In this document: piece by piece, positions 39,444-47,392 of the stretch
Layout of the letters: every line of letters starts with the position of its first letter
How positions within the stretch are numbered: position 1 is the stretch's first letter
Origin: an uncultured Parvibacter sp.
GTDB lineage: Bacteria > Actinomycetota > Coriobacteriia > Coriobacteriales > Eggerthellaceae
Direction: 5' to 3'
DNA length: 53,677 bases
Assembly (NCBI GenBank): GCA_947649875.1
Contig: CANSTH010000004.1
Location: forward strand, 1 to 53,677
The notes under the pieces: model-generated
Told to the model about the DNA's origin: nothing
The model's input: only the letters and a program-made list of their open reading frames with translations
The model's database searches: none
Program-made: the position numbers and the translations under genes

Positions 39444-42398
39444 ATGGCTGCATTAAAGCTTTCGCGACGTTCTTTTCTGAAAGTCGCAGCGGCGGCAGGA
39501 GCGGCGGCAAGCGTAGGAGCAATGCCGACGGTGGCGCTGGCCGCATCATCCGAAGGGGCGCAGACCTCAACGGGCGCTGTCGAGCGCATTCGCACGTGCT
39601 GTCGAGGCTGCGGCAAAATGGAGTGCGGAGTGTGGGTGACCGTGGAAAACGGTCGTGCGGTAAAGATCGAGGGCGATGAAAGCGCTCCTCACACTATGGG
39701 CAGCTGCTGCAATAAGTCGGTGGCATCGCTGCAAGCCTGCTATCACCCCAACCGTCTGTATTACCCCATGAAGCGCACGGCGCCGAAGGGCGAAGATCCG
39801 GCGTGGGTACGTGTAGGTTGGGATGAAGCGCTGGACCTCATTGTTGCCGGCGTCGAGCAGGTGAAGGGGAAATACGGCGGAGAATCGCTGTTAACCATGG
39901 GCGGTACCGGGCGTATCTGGAGCATGTCCCCCTACAACGGGTATGACAATTGGTTTATGACTCCCAATAACGTGGTGGCTTGGCAGGTGTGCAAGGGCCC
40001 GCGCCACTTTGCATCGGCTCTCACCTCCGAGTTCAACCACAGCTGGTCGGCTACGGTAGAACGTCCCCCTGTGTTTACCATCTGGGCCTCTACGCCCGAG
40101 GGATCGAACTATGATGAGGCGGGGCGCTCAGTGGTGGATGAGGCCATGCAGGCTCAAACGTTTATTTCCGTCGACCCGCGCACCACGAACCTGGGCAAAG
40201 AGGCCGATATCCACCTGGCACTCAAGGGCGGCACCGACACCCCGCTCGCTTTGGCAATGTGTCATGTCATCATTGAAAACGATCTCGTAGACTGGCGATT
40301 CGTGAAGCGCTGGACGAACGCCTGCTTCTTGGTCGTGGACGACAAGGAGCCGTCTGGGCCGCCCATTCCCCATACCTACAATGCGACCACTATGGTGAAG
40401 ACGAAGCTGCTCACCCAAGCGGATTTGCAGGAAGACGGAAGTCCCTGGAAGTATATGGTGTGGGACAAAGCCTCGAATTCGCTGAAGTGGTTCAATGCTT
40501 CGGCAGACCAGGCAAGGGCCAACCCCGATTACGATCCCGCCACTGATCCGGAATGCGGCATTTGGGAAGGGGAAAAGCCTTACAAGCGCTATGACGGAGC
40601 TGGCTTCGAAGAGCATTGGTCGAAGGAGAACTTTCCGGGCCAATGGGGCGAGGCGAACGTGCGGGAAGGTCAGATTCAGGCATGGTCTCCCGATCTAGAT
40701 GATTTCGAGTCCATCGATCCGGCCACCGAAGGGGAATTCGAGGTAACCTTCGCTGACGGTTCGAAGCACATTGCCATTCCCGTTTGGCAAAAGTTTGCCG
40801 AGCGCTGTGCCGAGTACGCACCGGAGAAGTCGGAGGCTATTACCGGAGTACCGGCGGAAAAAGTGACCGAAGCGGCAATGGTGTACGGTACGCGCGTCGA
40901 TCCCCGTTGGGGCAACGGCGGCATCATGTACCAGTTGGCGGTAGAGCACCACGGTAACGCCATCATGAACTGCCGCGCCATCGAGCTTTTGACCGCCATC
41001 ACTGGCAACACTGATGGTCCCGGCGGCCAACGCGGCTCCACCAAGATCGACGTCACCTACATGGGCTCGTTCGACAGCCTTCCCCAATCGCCTCTTCTGG
41101 ACAATCCGAAGTTCCATCCGGAAATCATGGCAAAACAGCTGGGTCGCGACACTCATCCGCTTTTCGAGTGGTGGGTGAACTGGGCAAATGCCAATACCGT
41201 TTGGGAAGCAGGTGTTACCGGCAAGCCGTACCCGGTAAAGGGGTGCGTCTGCCAGTCCGGTGACTTTTTGAACATGGGCAATACCACCATGGCGTGGGAT
41301 ACGCTTGCCCAGCTCGACTTCATGTTCGATATCGATCTGTGGCATCACCCCACTGCCGAGATGGCCGATGTGCTGCTTCCGGCCCAGCATTGGCTGGAAG
41401 TGCCCTCCCCGCGCCAGAGCCAAGGTTCAGGCGGTGCGCTGGGTCTTTGCGTGCCCTGTGTGGAGGCTCCGGCCGATACGCGCTACGATCCGCAAATTGT
41501 TGAGGATCTTTACGAGCGCGCTGGCTTGCCGTGGGGCTGGGACGTGGACAATCCCTATCCAACCATGGAAGAAATTCTCGACCATACCGTGCGCAAGGTT
41601 GGTCCCACTTGGAAGGGGCTTGTGGAAGAATTCCAGCAAAATGGCTGGTGGGATGTGAAGAAACTGCGTCCCGACGACTGGGGAACCTACTATCGCTTCC
41701 AAACCGGCTTCTTGAAGAAGTCGATGACGGAAGACCCCACGCCGTCCAACGTCATTCCTGGATTCAACACTCCCACTATGAAGCAGGAGATCTGGTGCAC
41801 CATCATGGAGACCTACCACGGTGCCGAAGATGCGCTGCCCGATTATCGTCCGCATCCGGACACCATCGACAAGAACCCGGATCTGTGGAAAGAATATCCC
41901 GTGCAGTGCCTGACCGGCCGCCGCATCCCGGTGTACTTCCATTCCGAGCATCGCCAGCTGCCCTGGTGCCGTGAGGTGTGGCCAACGCCGCGAGTGGAGA
42001 TGAATCCGGAAGACGCTGCCGAGTGGGGTATCGAGCAAGGTGACTGGGTGTGGATCGAAAGCCCTCAGGGCAAGATTCGCCAAACGGCCGATCTTTACTT
42101 CGGCATTCCGAAGGGAGTTATCAACGCCGAGCATATGTGGTGGTATCCGGAAATGCCCGCGCCCGAGCACGGCTGGCGTCTCTCGGCTGTGAACCAGCTG
42201 GTCAACAACGATATCGATGATCCTCATTGCGGCGCATCGGTTGTGCGTGGCTATCCCGTTAAGGTGTACAAGGCCACGCCGGAGAATTCGCCATTCGGCA
42301 ATCCATGCCCGTGTTCCGATGACGGCGTAGAGATCATCCACGATGCCAATGACCCGCGCTTGAAGGACTGGGCGCCGGTTTACGAGGGGAGGAACTAG
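39444..42398 (+). CDS. Tat-exported molybdopterin oxidoreductase, catalytic subunit
   Basis: A 984-residue DMSO-reductase-superfamily protein that would bind bis-MGD molybdenum or tungsten and one [4Fe-4S] cluster. A Tat signal (SRRSFLK, residues 7-13) and Ala-rich h-region end near residue 33. Cluster ligands are Cys53 (or 52), Cys56, Cys61 and Cys88 (or 89), i.e. Cx2Cx4Cx26C, unusual against the common Cx2-3Cx3C. The C-terminal cofactor domain includes LTGRRIPVYFHSEHRQLPW. The ATG is set by AAGGAGGAGG. A ferredoxin follows 2 bp downstream and LysR is divergent. The Cys-Cys-Arg-Gly-Cys-Gly start and absence of an anchor gene suggest the hydroxylase/dehydroxylase-like branch (pyrogallol transhydroxylase, catechol dehydroxylases); the substrate is not determinable. 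Confidence 0.88.
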   Translation: MAALKLSRRSFLKVAAAAGAAASVGAMPTVALAASSEGAQTSTGAVERIRTCCRGCGKMECGVWVTVENGRAVKIEGDESAPHTMGSCCNKSVASLQACYHPNRLYYPMKRTAPKGEDPAWVRVGWDEALDLIVAGVEQVKGKYGGESLLTMGGTGRIWSMSPYNGYDNWFMTPNNVVAWQVCKGPRHFASALTSEFNHSWSATVERPPVFTIWASTPEGSNYDEAGRSVVDEAMQAQTFISVDPRTTNLGKEADIHLALKGGTDTPLALAMCHVIIENDLVDWRFVKRWTNACFLVVDDKEPSGPPIPHTYNATTMVKTKLLTQADLQEDGSPWKYMVWDKASNSLKWFNASADQARANPDYDPATDPECGIWEGEKPYKRYDGAGFEEHWSKENFPGQWGEANVREGQIQAWSPDLDDFESIDPATEGEFEVTFADGSKHIAIPVWQKFAERCAEYAPEKSEAITGVPAEKVTEAAMVYGTRVDPRWGNGGIMYQLAVEHHGNAIMNCRAIELLTAITGNTDGPGGQRGSTKIDVTYMGSFDSLPQSPLLDNPKFHPEIMAKQLGRDTHPLFEWWVNWANANTVWEAGVTGKPYPVKGCVCQSGDFLNMGNTTMAWDTLAQLDFMFDIDLWHHPTAEMADVLLPAQHWLEVPSPRQSQGSGGALGLCVPCVEAPADTRYDPQIVEDLYERAGLPWGWDVDNPYPTMEEILDHTVRKVGPTWKGLVEEFQQNGWWDVKKLRPDDWGTYYRFQTGFLKKSMTEDPTPSNVIPGFNTPTMKQEIWCTIMETYHGAEDALPDYRPHPDTIDKNPDLWKEYPVQCLTGRRIPVYFHSEHRQLPWCREVWPTPRVEMNPEDAAEWGIEQGDWVWIESPQGKIRQTADLYFGIPKGVINAEHMWWYPEMPAPEHGWRLSAVNQLVNNDIDDPHCGASVVRGYPVKVYKATPENSPFGNPCPCSDDGVEIIHDANDPRLKDWAPVYEGRN

Positions 42399-42400
42399 CG

Positions 42401-43009
42401 ATGACCCAATACGCAATTGCCGTGGATTGCAACCGCTGCGTAGGCTGCATGGCCTGCAACGGCGCCTGCAAAATGGTAAACAACGTGCCAATCGGCAGTT
42501 TCTGGAACAAAGTGCTGCGCATAGGACCCCAGGAACGGGGTGTGGGCGAGGTGCCGAGCCATGACTTCTATATGCTGCCGGTCCAATGTCAGCACTGCGC
42601 CGATCCTGAGTGCGTGAAGGTGTGCCCCACCGAAGCAAGTCACAAGATTGCCGATGGTACGGTGCAGGTGGACAAAGAGAAGTGCATCGGTTGCCAGTTC
42701 TGCGCCATGGCCTGCCCCTACGGGGTGCGCTACCTCAACGAAGAAGAGCGGGTAGTGGAAAAGTGTACCCTCTGCGAGCAGCAGATCGCTCAAGGGGAAC
42801 TGCCCCAATGCGTGATCAACTGCGTGGGCATGGCGAAATGGTTCGGCGATGTGGATCAGGGCATTGGCTCGTTCCGCGGCCCTCGCGGCGAGACTATCGA
42901 CAGCTTCTGCGAGCCCTTCGACAAAGTGAACGACGTGCACACCTTGACCGATGTGGGCAACCATCCCTCGTTCCTCTACATTTTGCGCGACCATACCTGG
43001 CGCGGCTAA
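42401..43009 (+). CDS. Four-cluster [4Fe-4S] ferredoxin subunit (DmsB-like)
   Basis: A 202-residue electron-transfer partner of the preceding catalytic subunit. Four Cys groups are visible: CNRCVGCMACNGAC, CQHCADPECVKVC, CIGCQFCAMAC and CTLCEQQ with CVINC. These are the usual ligands for four [4Fe-4S] clusters. It has no signal peptide and would be carried through Tat with the catalytic subunit. It starts 2 bp after the upstream stop with GAGGGGAGG as ribosome binding site. Its C-terminus matches the remnant at 37872. No membrane subunit follows. Confidence 0.93.
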   Translation: MTQYAIAVDCNRCVGCMACNGACKMVNNVPIGSFWNKVLRIGPQERGVGEVPSHDFYMLPVQCQHCADPECVKVCPTEASHKIADGTVQVDKEKCIGCQFCAMACPYGVRYLNEEERVVEKCTLCEQQIAQGELPQCVINCVGMAKWFGDVDQGIGSFRGPRGETIDSFCEPFDKVNDVHTLTDVGNHPSFLYILRDHTWRG

Positions 43010-43263
43010 TCGGCGGCCACGCCTGAATTCTCTCCGGCGGGCCTGCCCTCCCATCTTATCGGCAGGTCCGTTTGGCTCCCTCCAACGACCCCGTATTCCA
43101 GAGCTTTCCCTTCCCCTTGCAAACGACAGCTCAGGATGCGGGGTCGCATTGTATGGACAGGGGATAGGTGCGCTCCCTTTCGCTGCATCAATCTGCGCTA
43201 TCTTTGTCATTTCACTGCTTCGTGCAGGACGCATTAGGCTCATGCGGGATGCGTTGGGCCTCT

Positions 43264-43497
43264 CTACGAGACGAACCATTCCAGGTGACCGCATTGGGTG
43301 CATTCCAAAACCCGCGCGGTGGTGTTCAGGAAGTCGAGGTCGAGAAACGTCATTCCTGCAGTGTTCAGCTGGGCATCGCGCTCTTGGAAATGGGTTCCAC
43401 CGCAATGGCTGCACGTAACTGTGATGCCGGCAACTTCAAATACATCGCCTGCGGGTTCGCCGTTCATGGCCTTCTGCATGTTGCCGAAAAATCCCAT
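43264..43497 (-). CDS. Small zinc-ribbon protein
   Basis: A 77-residue protein with CSHC and CTQC 43 residues apart, a two-knuckle zinc ribbon, in the context VTCSHCGGTHFQERDAQLNT and LECTQCGHLEW. Such proteins are common and of unknown function, perhaps nucleic-acid or protein binding. The start MGFFGNMQKAM is chosen for its GAGGAGG ribosome binding site; the longer frame has none. It is divergent from the CoaX-like gene. The spacer 43010-43263 shows no supported feature. Confidence 0.75.
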   Translation of the reverse strand: MGFFGNMQKAMNGEPAGDVFEVAGITVTCSHCGGTHFQERDAQLNTAGMTFLDLDFLNTTARVLECTQCGHLEWFVS

Positions 43498-43608
43498 AGT
43501 GCGCCTCCTCGTACAGGTATGCTGAACGCAAGCGCAACTATACCATGGCCTGAACCGATTGCCTGGCATGGTGTAGGCGTGGTTCACGCAAGGAAGGGAA
43601 GGCGAAAC

Positions 43609-44622
43609 GTGCAGGAACAGGGCATACTGGCGGTAATGGTAGGGAATGCCGTGACCGAATTCGGCCTGTTTGAGGGCGGACAGATGACGGCATCATGGCA
43701 GTTGAGCACGCCGGAGCGCCTTACCGTCGATGAGGCCAGGCTGCAGTTGGCATCTGGCCTGCAACGCTTTGCAGTGGCGACCGCAGCCGATGGCAGGGTG
43801 GCGGCGAAACCGTGTGACGCGCCCCAAGACGACGGCGGCTGTAGCGGGGCCGAGCATGGTGTCCCCACAGATGCGGCTGCACGTTCTGCCACGGCAGCCC
43901 TCATCTCGAAGACAGGCTTTGAACGAGACTCGTTGGAAGGCGCCAGCGTGGCGCAGGGGGTCATAGCGATCCTCGGCAGCGTGGTGCCGGGGCTCACCGA
44001 TGTGTGGCGTGATGCGCTGGCGGCGGAGACGGGCTGCCGGCCGCTGGTGTTGGGCCCGCGGCTCAAAACCGGCATGGCCATCGCCTGCAAGAACCCGGGT
44101 GAGGTGGGGGCCGATCGCGTGGCGGATGCCATGGCCGCTAAGGCCCTGGTGAGAGCGCCTGCCATCGTGGTGCACCTGGAGGCAGCTACGGCTATCACTG
44201 TTGTAGATGAGTGCGGGGCTCTGGCTGGCGGCATCATCGCTCCCGGCTTCGAGGCATCTGGCGCCGTTCTGGCGCAGCTGGCCGCCCGGCTTCCGCGGGT
44301 AGAGGCAGCGCCGTCCAAGCACAAGGTGGGCAAAACCACCCAGGAGGCCATCGCCTCCGGCATCTTCTGGGGCGAAGTGGCTCGCATCGACGGCCTTGTG
44401 GCCATGGTGCGGCAAGAGATGTTTGGCAACGGGGGAGCTGGGAGTCTCGATACTCGTGCGGAGGTGGGGGAGCCTAGCTCCGAAACTTCCGTCTCCGTCC
44501 TGATAACCGGTGAAGGAGCCGCGCTTCTGGCGCCTTATCTACGCTGCCGTTCCCAGTTGTTCCCCCACCTCACTCTGCAAGGTCTTGCACTCTGTGCCCA
44601 AAATGCCTTGAGCCGCCCTTAG
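43609..44622 (+). CDS. CoaX (type III pantothenate kinase) homologue with lost active-site residues
   Basis: A 337-residue ASKHA-fold protein clearly homologous to CoaX (LGPRLKTGM, NPGEVGADRV, GGIIAPGFEASGAVL, KTTQEAIASGIFWG). Key residues are altered. The ATP-loop DxGNT reads MVGNA (Met10 for Asp), and DFGTATTFD reads HLEAATAITV (His189 for the catalytic Asp). Pantothenate kinase activity is therefore doubtful; it may be a non-catalytic paralogue. A Cys/Asp/Gly-rich insertion lies near residues 66-100. The GTG start is fixed by AAGGAAGGGAAGG. An active CoaX or CoaA elsewhere would be needed for CoA synthesis. Confidence 0.8.
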   Translation: MQEQGILAVMVGNAVTEFGLFEGGQMTASWQLSTPERLTVDEARLQLASGLQRFAVATAADGRVAAKPCDAPQDDGGCSGAEHGVPTDAAARSATAALISKTGFERDSLEGASVAQGVIAILGSVVPGLTDVWRDALAAETGCRPLVLGPRLKTGMAIACKNPGEVGADRVADAMAAKALVRAPAIVVHLEAATAITVVDECGALAGGIIAPGFEASGAVLAQLAARLPRVEAAPSKHKVGKTTQEAIASGIFWGEVARIDGLVAMVRQEMFGNGGAGSLDTRAEVGEPSSETSVSVLITGEGAALLAPYLRCRSQLFPHLTLQGLALCAQNALSRP

Positions 44623-44690
44623 CCGGGCATGGCGCACGTGATGCTTTCGCCTCGATGGTGGTGTTAGGTAAGGCACTCTGTCGGATTTGC

Positions 44691-44696
44691 TATAAT
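44691..44696 (+). promoter_or_regulatory. -10 box upstream of small gene copy 2
   Basis: A perfect TATAAT lies 18 bp upstream of a structured leader. The -35 region is weak (TTAGGT at 44664). Transcription would start just before the leader's first stem. Confidence 0.55.
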
Positions 44697-44713
44697 GCGC
44701 ATCCGCAAATGTC

Positions 44714-44825
44714 GAAGGTCGGGCCATTTGCCATCTTGCCGTTGGGGCATGATAGGGGATGACCCGTTTGTCGACTAGGGCAAAAGACAATGAGGCCGAA
44801 TCAGACGACAAATGATCCGACCTTC
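44714..44825 (+). ncRNA. Structured 5' leader of small gene copy 2
   Basis: GAAGGTCGG (44714-44722) pairs with CCGACCTTC (44817-44825). TTTGTCG (44767-44773) pairs with CGACAAA (44806-44812) inside. A third stem can form from ATCTTGCC and GGGCATGAT. The result is a nested multi-stem RNA of about 112 nt between promoter and Shine-Dalgarno, resembling a riboswitch or other cis-regulatory RNA; no known class was recognised. Confidence 0.5.
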
Positions 44826-44864
44826 AGCACTCAGCCCATCTGCGTTCGAAGGAGGTGAGAGGGC

Positions 44865-45137
44865 ATGTCGAAGAAGCGCAAGCGGAAGGTGCCGAAAACC
44901 GGTGCCGTGTGGCGTCAGACGGCAGACGAGGCCACGCTGGCCCAAAACCCCCGCTATAACGGCTTCGCCTGCGGCCACGGCGCCCATGGCAGTGCGAAGT
45001 ACAACCGCACCAAGGAAAACCGCGCCTGGCAAAAGCAACTGCGACAAGAAGGAGCCCCTCGGGGCTCCTTCCCTTTTCTTCGGTTGCGGTTGCTATGGCG
45101 AAGCGGTTGGCCAGTGCCCCTTCGCGCCTTCGTTTAG
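44865..45137 (+). CDS. Small basic protein, copy 2; candidate self-limiting ribosome-rescue factor
   Basis: A frame of up to 90 residues, paralogous to 37438-37716, with GAAGGAGGTGAGAGG before the ATG. It opens MSKKRKRKVPKTGAVWRQTA and contains CGHGAHG (one Cys, two His) and the basic KYNRTKENRAWQKQLRQEG. A strong intrinsic terminator (45048-45080) lies inside the frame, so most transcripts should end near codon 72 with no stop codon. The last 10 conserved codons (45027-45056) are identical to copy 1 at every base and use A-ending codons (CAA, CGA, GAA, GGA) unusual here, while upstream codons vary mainly at synonymous positions. This suggests RNA-level selection on the 3' part. ArfA-like rescue function is inference. 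Confidence 0.75.
   Translation: MSKKRKRKVPKTGAVWRQTADEATLAQNPRYNGFACGHGAHGSAKYNRTKENRAWQKQLRQEGAPRGSFPFLRLRLLWRSGWPVPLRAFV
45048..45080 (+). terminator. Intrinsic terminator inside small gene copy 2
   Basis: GAAGGAGCCCC pairs perfectly with GGGGCTCCTTC, then CCTTTTCTT. It starts 183 nt from the ATG and precedes the stop codon at 45135 in the open frame. Confidence 0.85.
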
Positions 45138-45164
45138 GCAGATCGACCGCGAGCGGCACTATCA

Positions 45165-45193
45165 TTGACTTCCCTCAAGCTCGGTGGTACAAA
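45165..45193 (+). promoter_or_regulatory. Promoter candidate for the EamA gene
   Basis: TTGACT (45165-45170) and TACAAA (45188-45193) are separated by 17 bp, about 45 bp upstream of the EamA start. Confidence 0.5.
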
Positions 45194-45238
45194 ACCATGG
45201 CTCGAGTTGGGCGATTGGATCGAGAAGGGAAGGAACGG

Positions 45239-46258
45239 ATGGCGTCTGGGGGCAGGCCCCTGTGGGTGTACAAGGCAATGATCGTGGCGGCCACCATAAT
45301 CTGGGGCCTTTCGTTCGTTGTCATGAAAGATGCCGTTGATGTGGTGGCACCGGGCTACCTTCTTGGTATCCGTTTCGTGGCTACCGGCATTCTGGTGGCT
45401 CTGCTGTTCTGGAAGAACTTCCGCCGTGCTCTTAACCCTCAAGCCATCCGCACGGGCATCATATTCGGTGTGCTGCTGTTCGCCGCCTACTGGACCCAAA
45501 CGGTGGGGCTTGTTTATACCACGCCGGGGAAGAACGCGTTTCTGACAGCGGTGTACGTGGTGCTGGTGCCGTTTTTGTGCTGGCCCCTGCAGAAGAAACG
45601 CCCTTCGGCGGTTCGCGTGGCGGCCGCCTGTCTGTGCCTTGCCGGCATTGGCTGCGTGTCGGCATCGGGCGAGTCGCTGATGCTGGGGTTTGGCGACCTC
45701 ATGACGCTGGTCTGCGCTGTGTTTTTCGCCCTTCACATCGTGTACGTGAACCAAGCGTCGCCGCAGCTGGACATGATGGGCATGACCGCCATTCAGTTTC
45801 TCACGATGGGGGCGTTGGGCCTGGTTTTTGGTCTCTTCACCGAGCAGCCGCCGGCCCTTGGGGCGCTGCTTGTCCCCGATTTTCTGTGGAGCATGGTTTA
45901 CCTGGTGGTGTTTTCCTCTGCTATGGGATTGGTGTTTCAGAACATCGCGTTGGCCCATCTGCCTGCCACCACGGCATCGCTTCTGCTGTCCTTGGAGTCG
46001 GTGTTCGGGGTGCTGTTCTCGGTGCTGCTGTTTGGCGAGGCGCTTACTCCGATCCTGGTGCTGGGTTTCGCCATTATCTTCGGGGGCATCGTGGTCAGTG
46101 AAGTAGGGCAGCCGCTGTGGGAGAAACGCCAGGCTGCCAGGGCAAGTGCGACTTCTAGCCCTCGCAGAGGCATTGCATCCGCCGCGAATTCCGCTCTTCG
46201 CGTGGATGCCTCTTCGTCAGCCCTTTCCGACGAGCTTGCTTTCAATCAACGGGATTAG
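45239..46258 (+). CDS. EamA/DMT-family permease
   Basis: A 339-residue membrane protein with about ten hydrophobic helices in two homologous halves. The first half has IIWGLSFVVMKDAVDVV and TTPGKNAFLTAVYVVLVPFL; the second has LPATTASLLLSLESVFGVLF and LVLGFAIIFGGIVVSE. These are hallmarks of EamA (drug/metabolite transporter superfamily) exporters. The start at 45239 is chosen for AAGGGAAGGA upstream; an earlier in-frame ATG (45197) lacks one. A polar Ser/Arg-rich tail of about 45 residues follows the last helix. The substrate is unknown. Confidence 0.85.
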   Translation: MASGGRPLWVYKAMIVAATIIWGLSFVVMKDAVDVVAPGYLLGIRFVATGILVALLFWKNFRRALNPQAIRTGIIFGVLLFAAYWTQTVGLVYTTPGKNAFLTAVYVVLVPFLCWPLQKKRPSAVRVAAACLCLAGIGCVSASGESLMLGFGDLMTLVCAVFFALHIVYVNQASPQLDMMGMTAIQFLTMGALGLVFGLFTEQPPALGALLVPDFLWSMVYLVVFSSAMGLVFQNIALAHLPATTASLLLSLESVFGVLFSVLLFGEALTPILVLGFAIIFGGIVVSEVGQPLWEKRQAARASATSSPRRGIASAANSALRVDASSSALSDELAFNQRD

Positions 46259-46280
46259 GGATGCTCGTCTGCTGTCTGTC

Positions 46281-46376
46281 GTCGTCCCCGGCCCCCGCGA
46301 CATGCAACCAGGCATGTCGTCATCCCCGTCCCCCGACATGCATGCATCTGTCATCGTCCCCGTCCCCCGACATGCA
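46281..46376. repeat. Three imperfect repeats with CATGTCG/CGACATG ends
   Basis: The unit TCGTCCCCGTCCCCCGACATGCA (written in parts: TCGTCCCCG, TCCCCCGACATGCA) recurs with variations, its CATGCA core at 46301, 46337 and 46371. CATGTCG before the second copy and CGACATG at its end are inverse. It lies between the EamA and P-loop kinase genes and resembles an interspersed short repeat. Confidence 0.6.
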
Positions 46377-46484
46377 GCCTGCGCTTCTCTGGGTTTCCCC
46401 CGGATGAGCAACGGTTTGGGTGCTCGGCAAAGGCGCAAGGGCGTTGGAGTATAATCGCGCCGTTATAGAAGAAGGGAAGGCCCC

Positions 46485-47012
46485 ATGAAGGAAAAATGCA
46501 ATCAGCCGGGTAAAGACAACATCATTCTCATTGGCATGCCGGGCGCCGGTAAGTCTACGCTGGGAATTGTTCTGGCAAAGATACTCAACTACAACTTCGT
46601 CGATGCCGACCTGGTAATCCAAAACCAATGCGACAAGACGCTGCAAAAGCTCCTGGACGCATGCGGCCCTGATGGCTTCATCGAGATGGAGAACCAGGTG
46701 CTTTCCGACATGGAGTTCGAGCGCACCGTAGTGGCCACCGGCGGTTCGGCAGTGTATTCCGACAAAGCCATGCGCCACTTAAGCAGCATAGGGCGTGTGG
46801 TGTACCTGAAGATCAGCTTCGAACAGCTGCGAGATAGGCTGTGCGATTTTCAGGATCGCGGCGTAGTGCTGCGCAACGGCATATCCATGAGCCTGCGGGA
46901 ACTTTACGATGAGCGCCTGCCCCTCTACGAGATGTATGCCGATGTCACGGTGGATGTGAATGATCTGTCCATCACCGCTGCCGCCCGTAAAGTTGCCAGC
47001 GCTTTGCAGTAA
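46485..47012 (+). CDS. Shikimate-kinase-like P-loop kinase
   Basis: A 175-residue protein with the AroK/NMP-kinase fold: Walker A GMPGAGKST (residues 17-25), FVDADLVIQ, ATGGSAVYS and a lid-region RLPLYEMYADV. Two shikimate-site features differ: the Arg of the usual FRxxE motif is Ile66 (FIEME), and the usual GGG is GGS. The substrate may therefore not be shikimate. TATAAT at 46450 with GAAGGGAAGG before the ATG marks its own transcript. It stands alone, not with other aro genes. Confidence 0.75.
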   Translation: MKEKCNQPGKDNIILIGMPGAGKSTLGIVLAKILNYNFVDADLVIQNQCDKTLQKLLDACGPDGFIEMENQVLSDMEFERTVVATGGSAVYSDKAMRHLSSIGRVVYLKISFEQLRDRLCDFQDRGVVLRNGISMSLRELYDERLPLYEMYADVTVDVNDLSITAAARKVASALQ

Positions 47013-47083
47013 CAGTCTTGTTGGGTCGGTGCGCCGCCCGGGGGCGGGCAGATTTGTTGAAAGCCCAGCGTGCATCCCACACG

Positions 47084-47117
47084 CGAAACGGCCTCTCAGG
47101 TGAGAGGCCGTTTCTTT
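47084..47117 (+). terminator. Terminator after the P-loop kinase
   Basis: GAAACGGCCTCTC pairs with GAGAGGCCGTTTC around a short loop, followed by TTTG. Confidence 0.9.
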
Positions 47118-47318
47118 GCATTGGAGAGAGGCACGCCTAAAACACGTTCCCAGGAGGAGGGGTCTGGCCGAGTTAGGACGGTTTTTCGATGCCCTGCGAG
47201 GACTATTCTACCGAAGAGCCGCCTTAGCAATCCCATAGCAACGCCTTAAGAATTCCTTACCTTCGCGCAATTGCGTGTCGGGATGGTTGCGAAGCGCGGC
47301 ACGGCAATCTTCTCATGC

Positions 47319-47361
47319 ATTGTCGTAATGGCTTGCGACAATATGGCAACGTTGCTACTAT
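47319..47361 (+). promoter_or_regulatory. Dyad operator overlapping the NrfD-operon promoter
   Basis: ATTGTCGTAA (47319-47328) and TTGCGACAAT (47333-47342) form a dyad with one mismatch. Its right arm contains the candidate -35 TTGCGA (47333-47338), 17 bp from TACTAT (47356-47361). The same dyad recurs at 50121-50144. Overlap with the -35 suggests repression. Confidence 0.65.
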
Positions 47362-47392
47362 GGCATCGGCGGGGGAGCCGGCGAGAAAGTGC

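Noticed and set aside
43168-43608. Upstream extension of the CoaX-like frame
   Set aside because: It overlaps the antisense zinc-ribbon gene; homology begins at ILAVMVGN, just after the GTG with a strong ribosome binding site.
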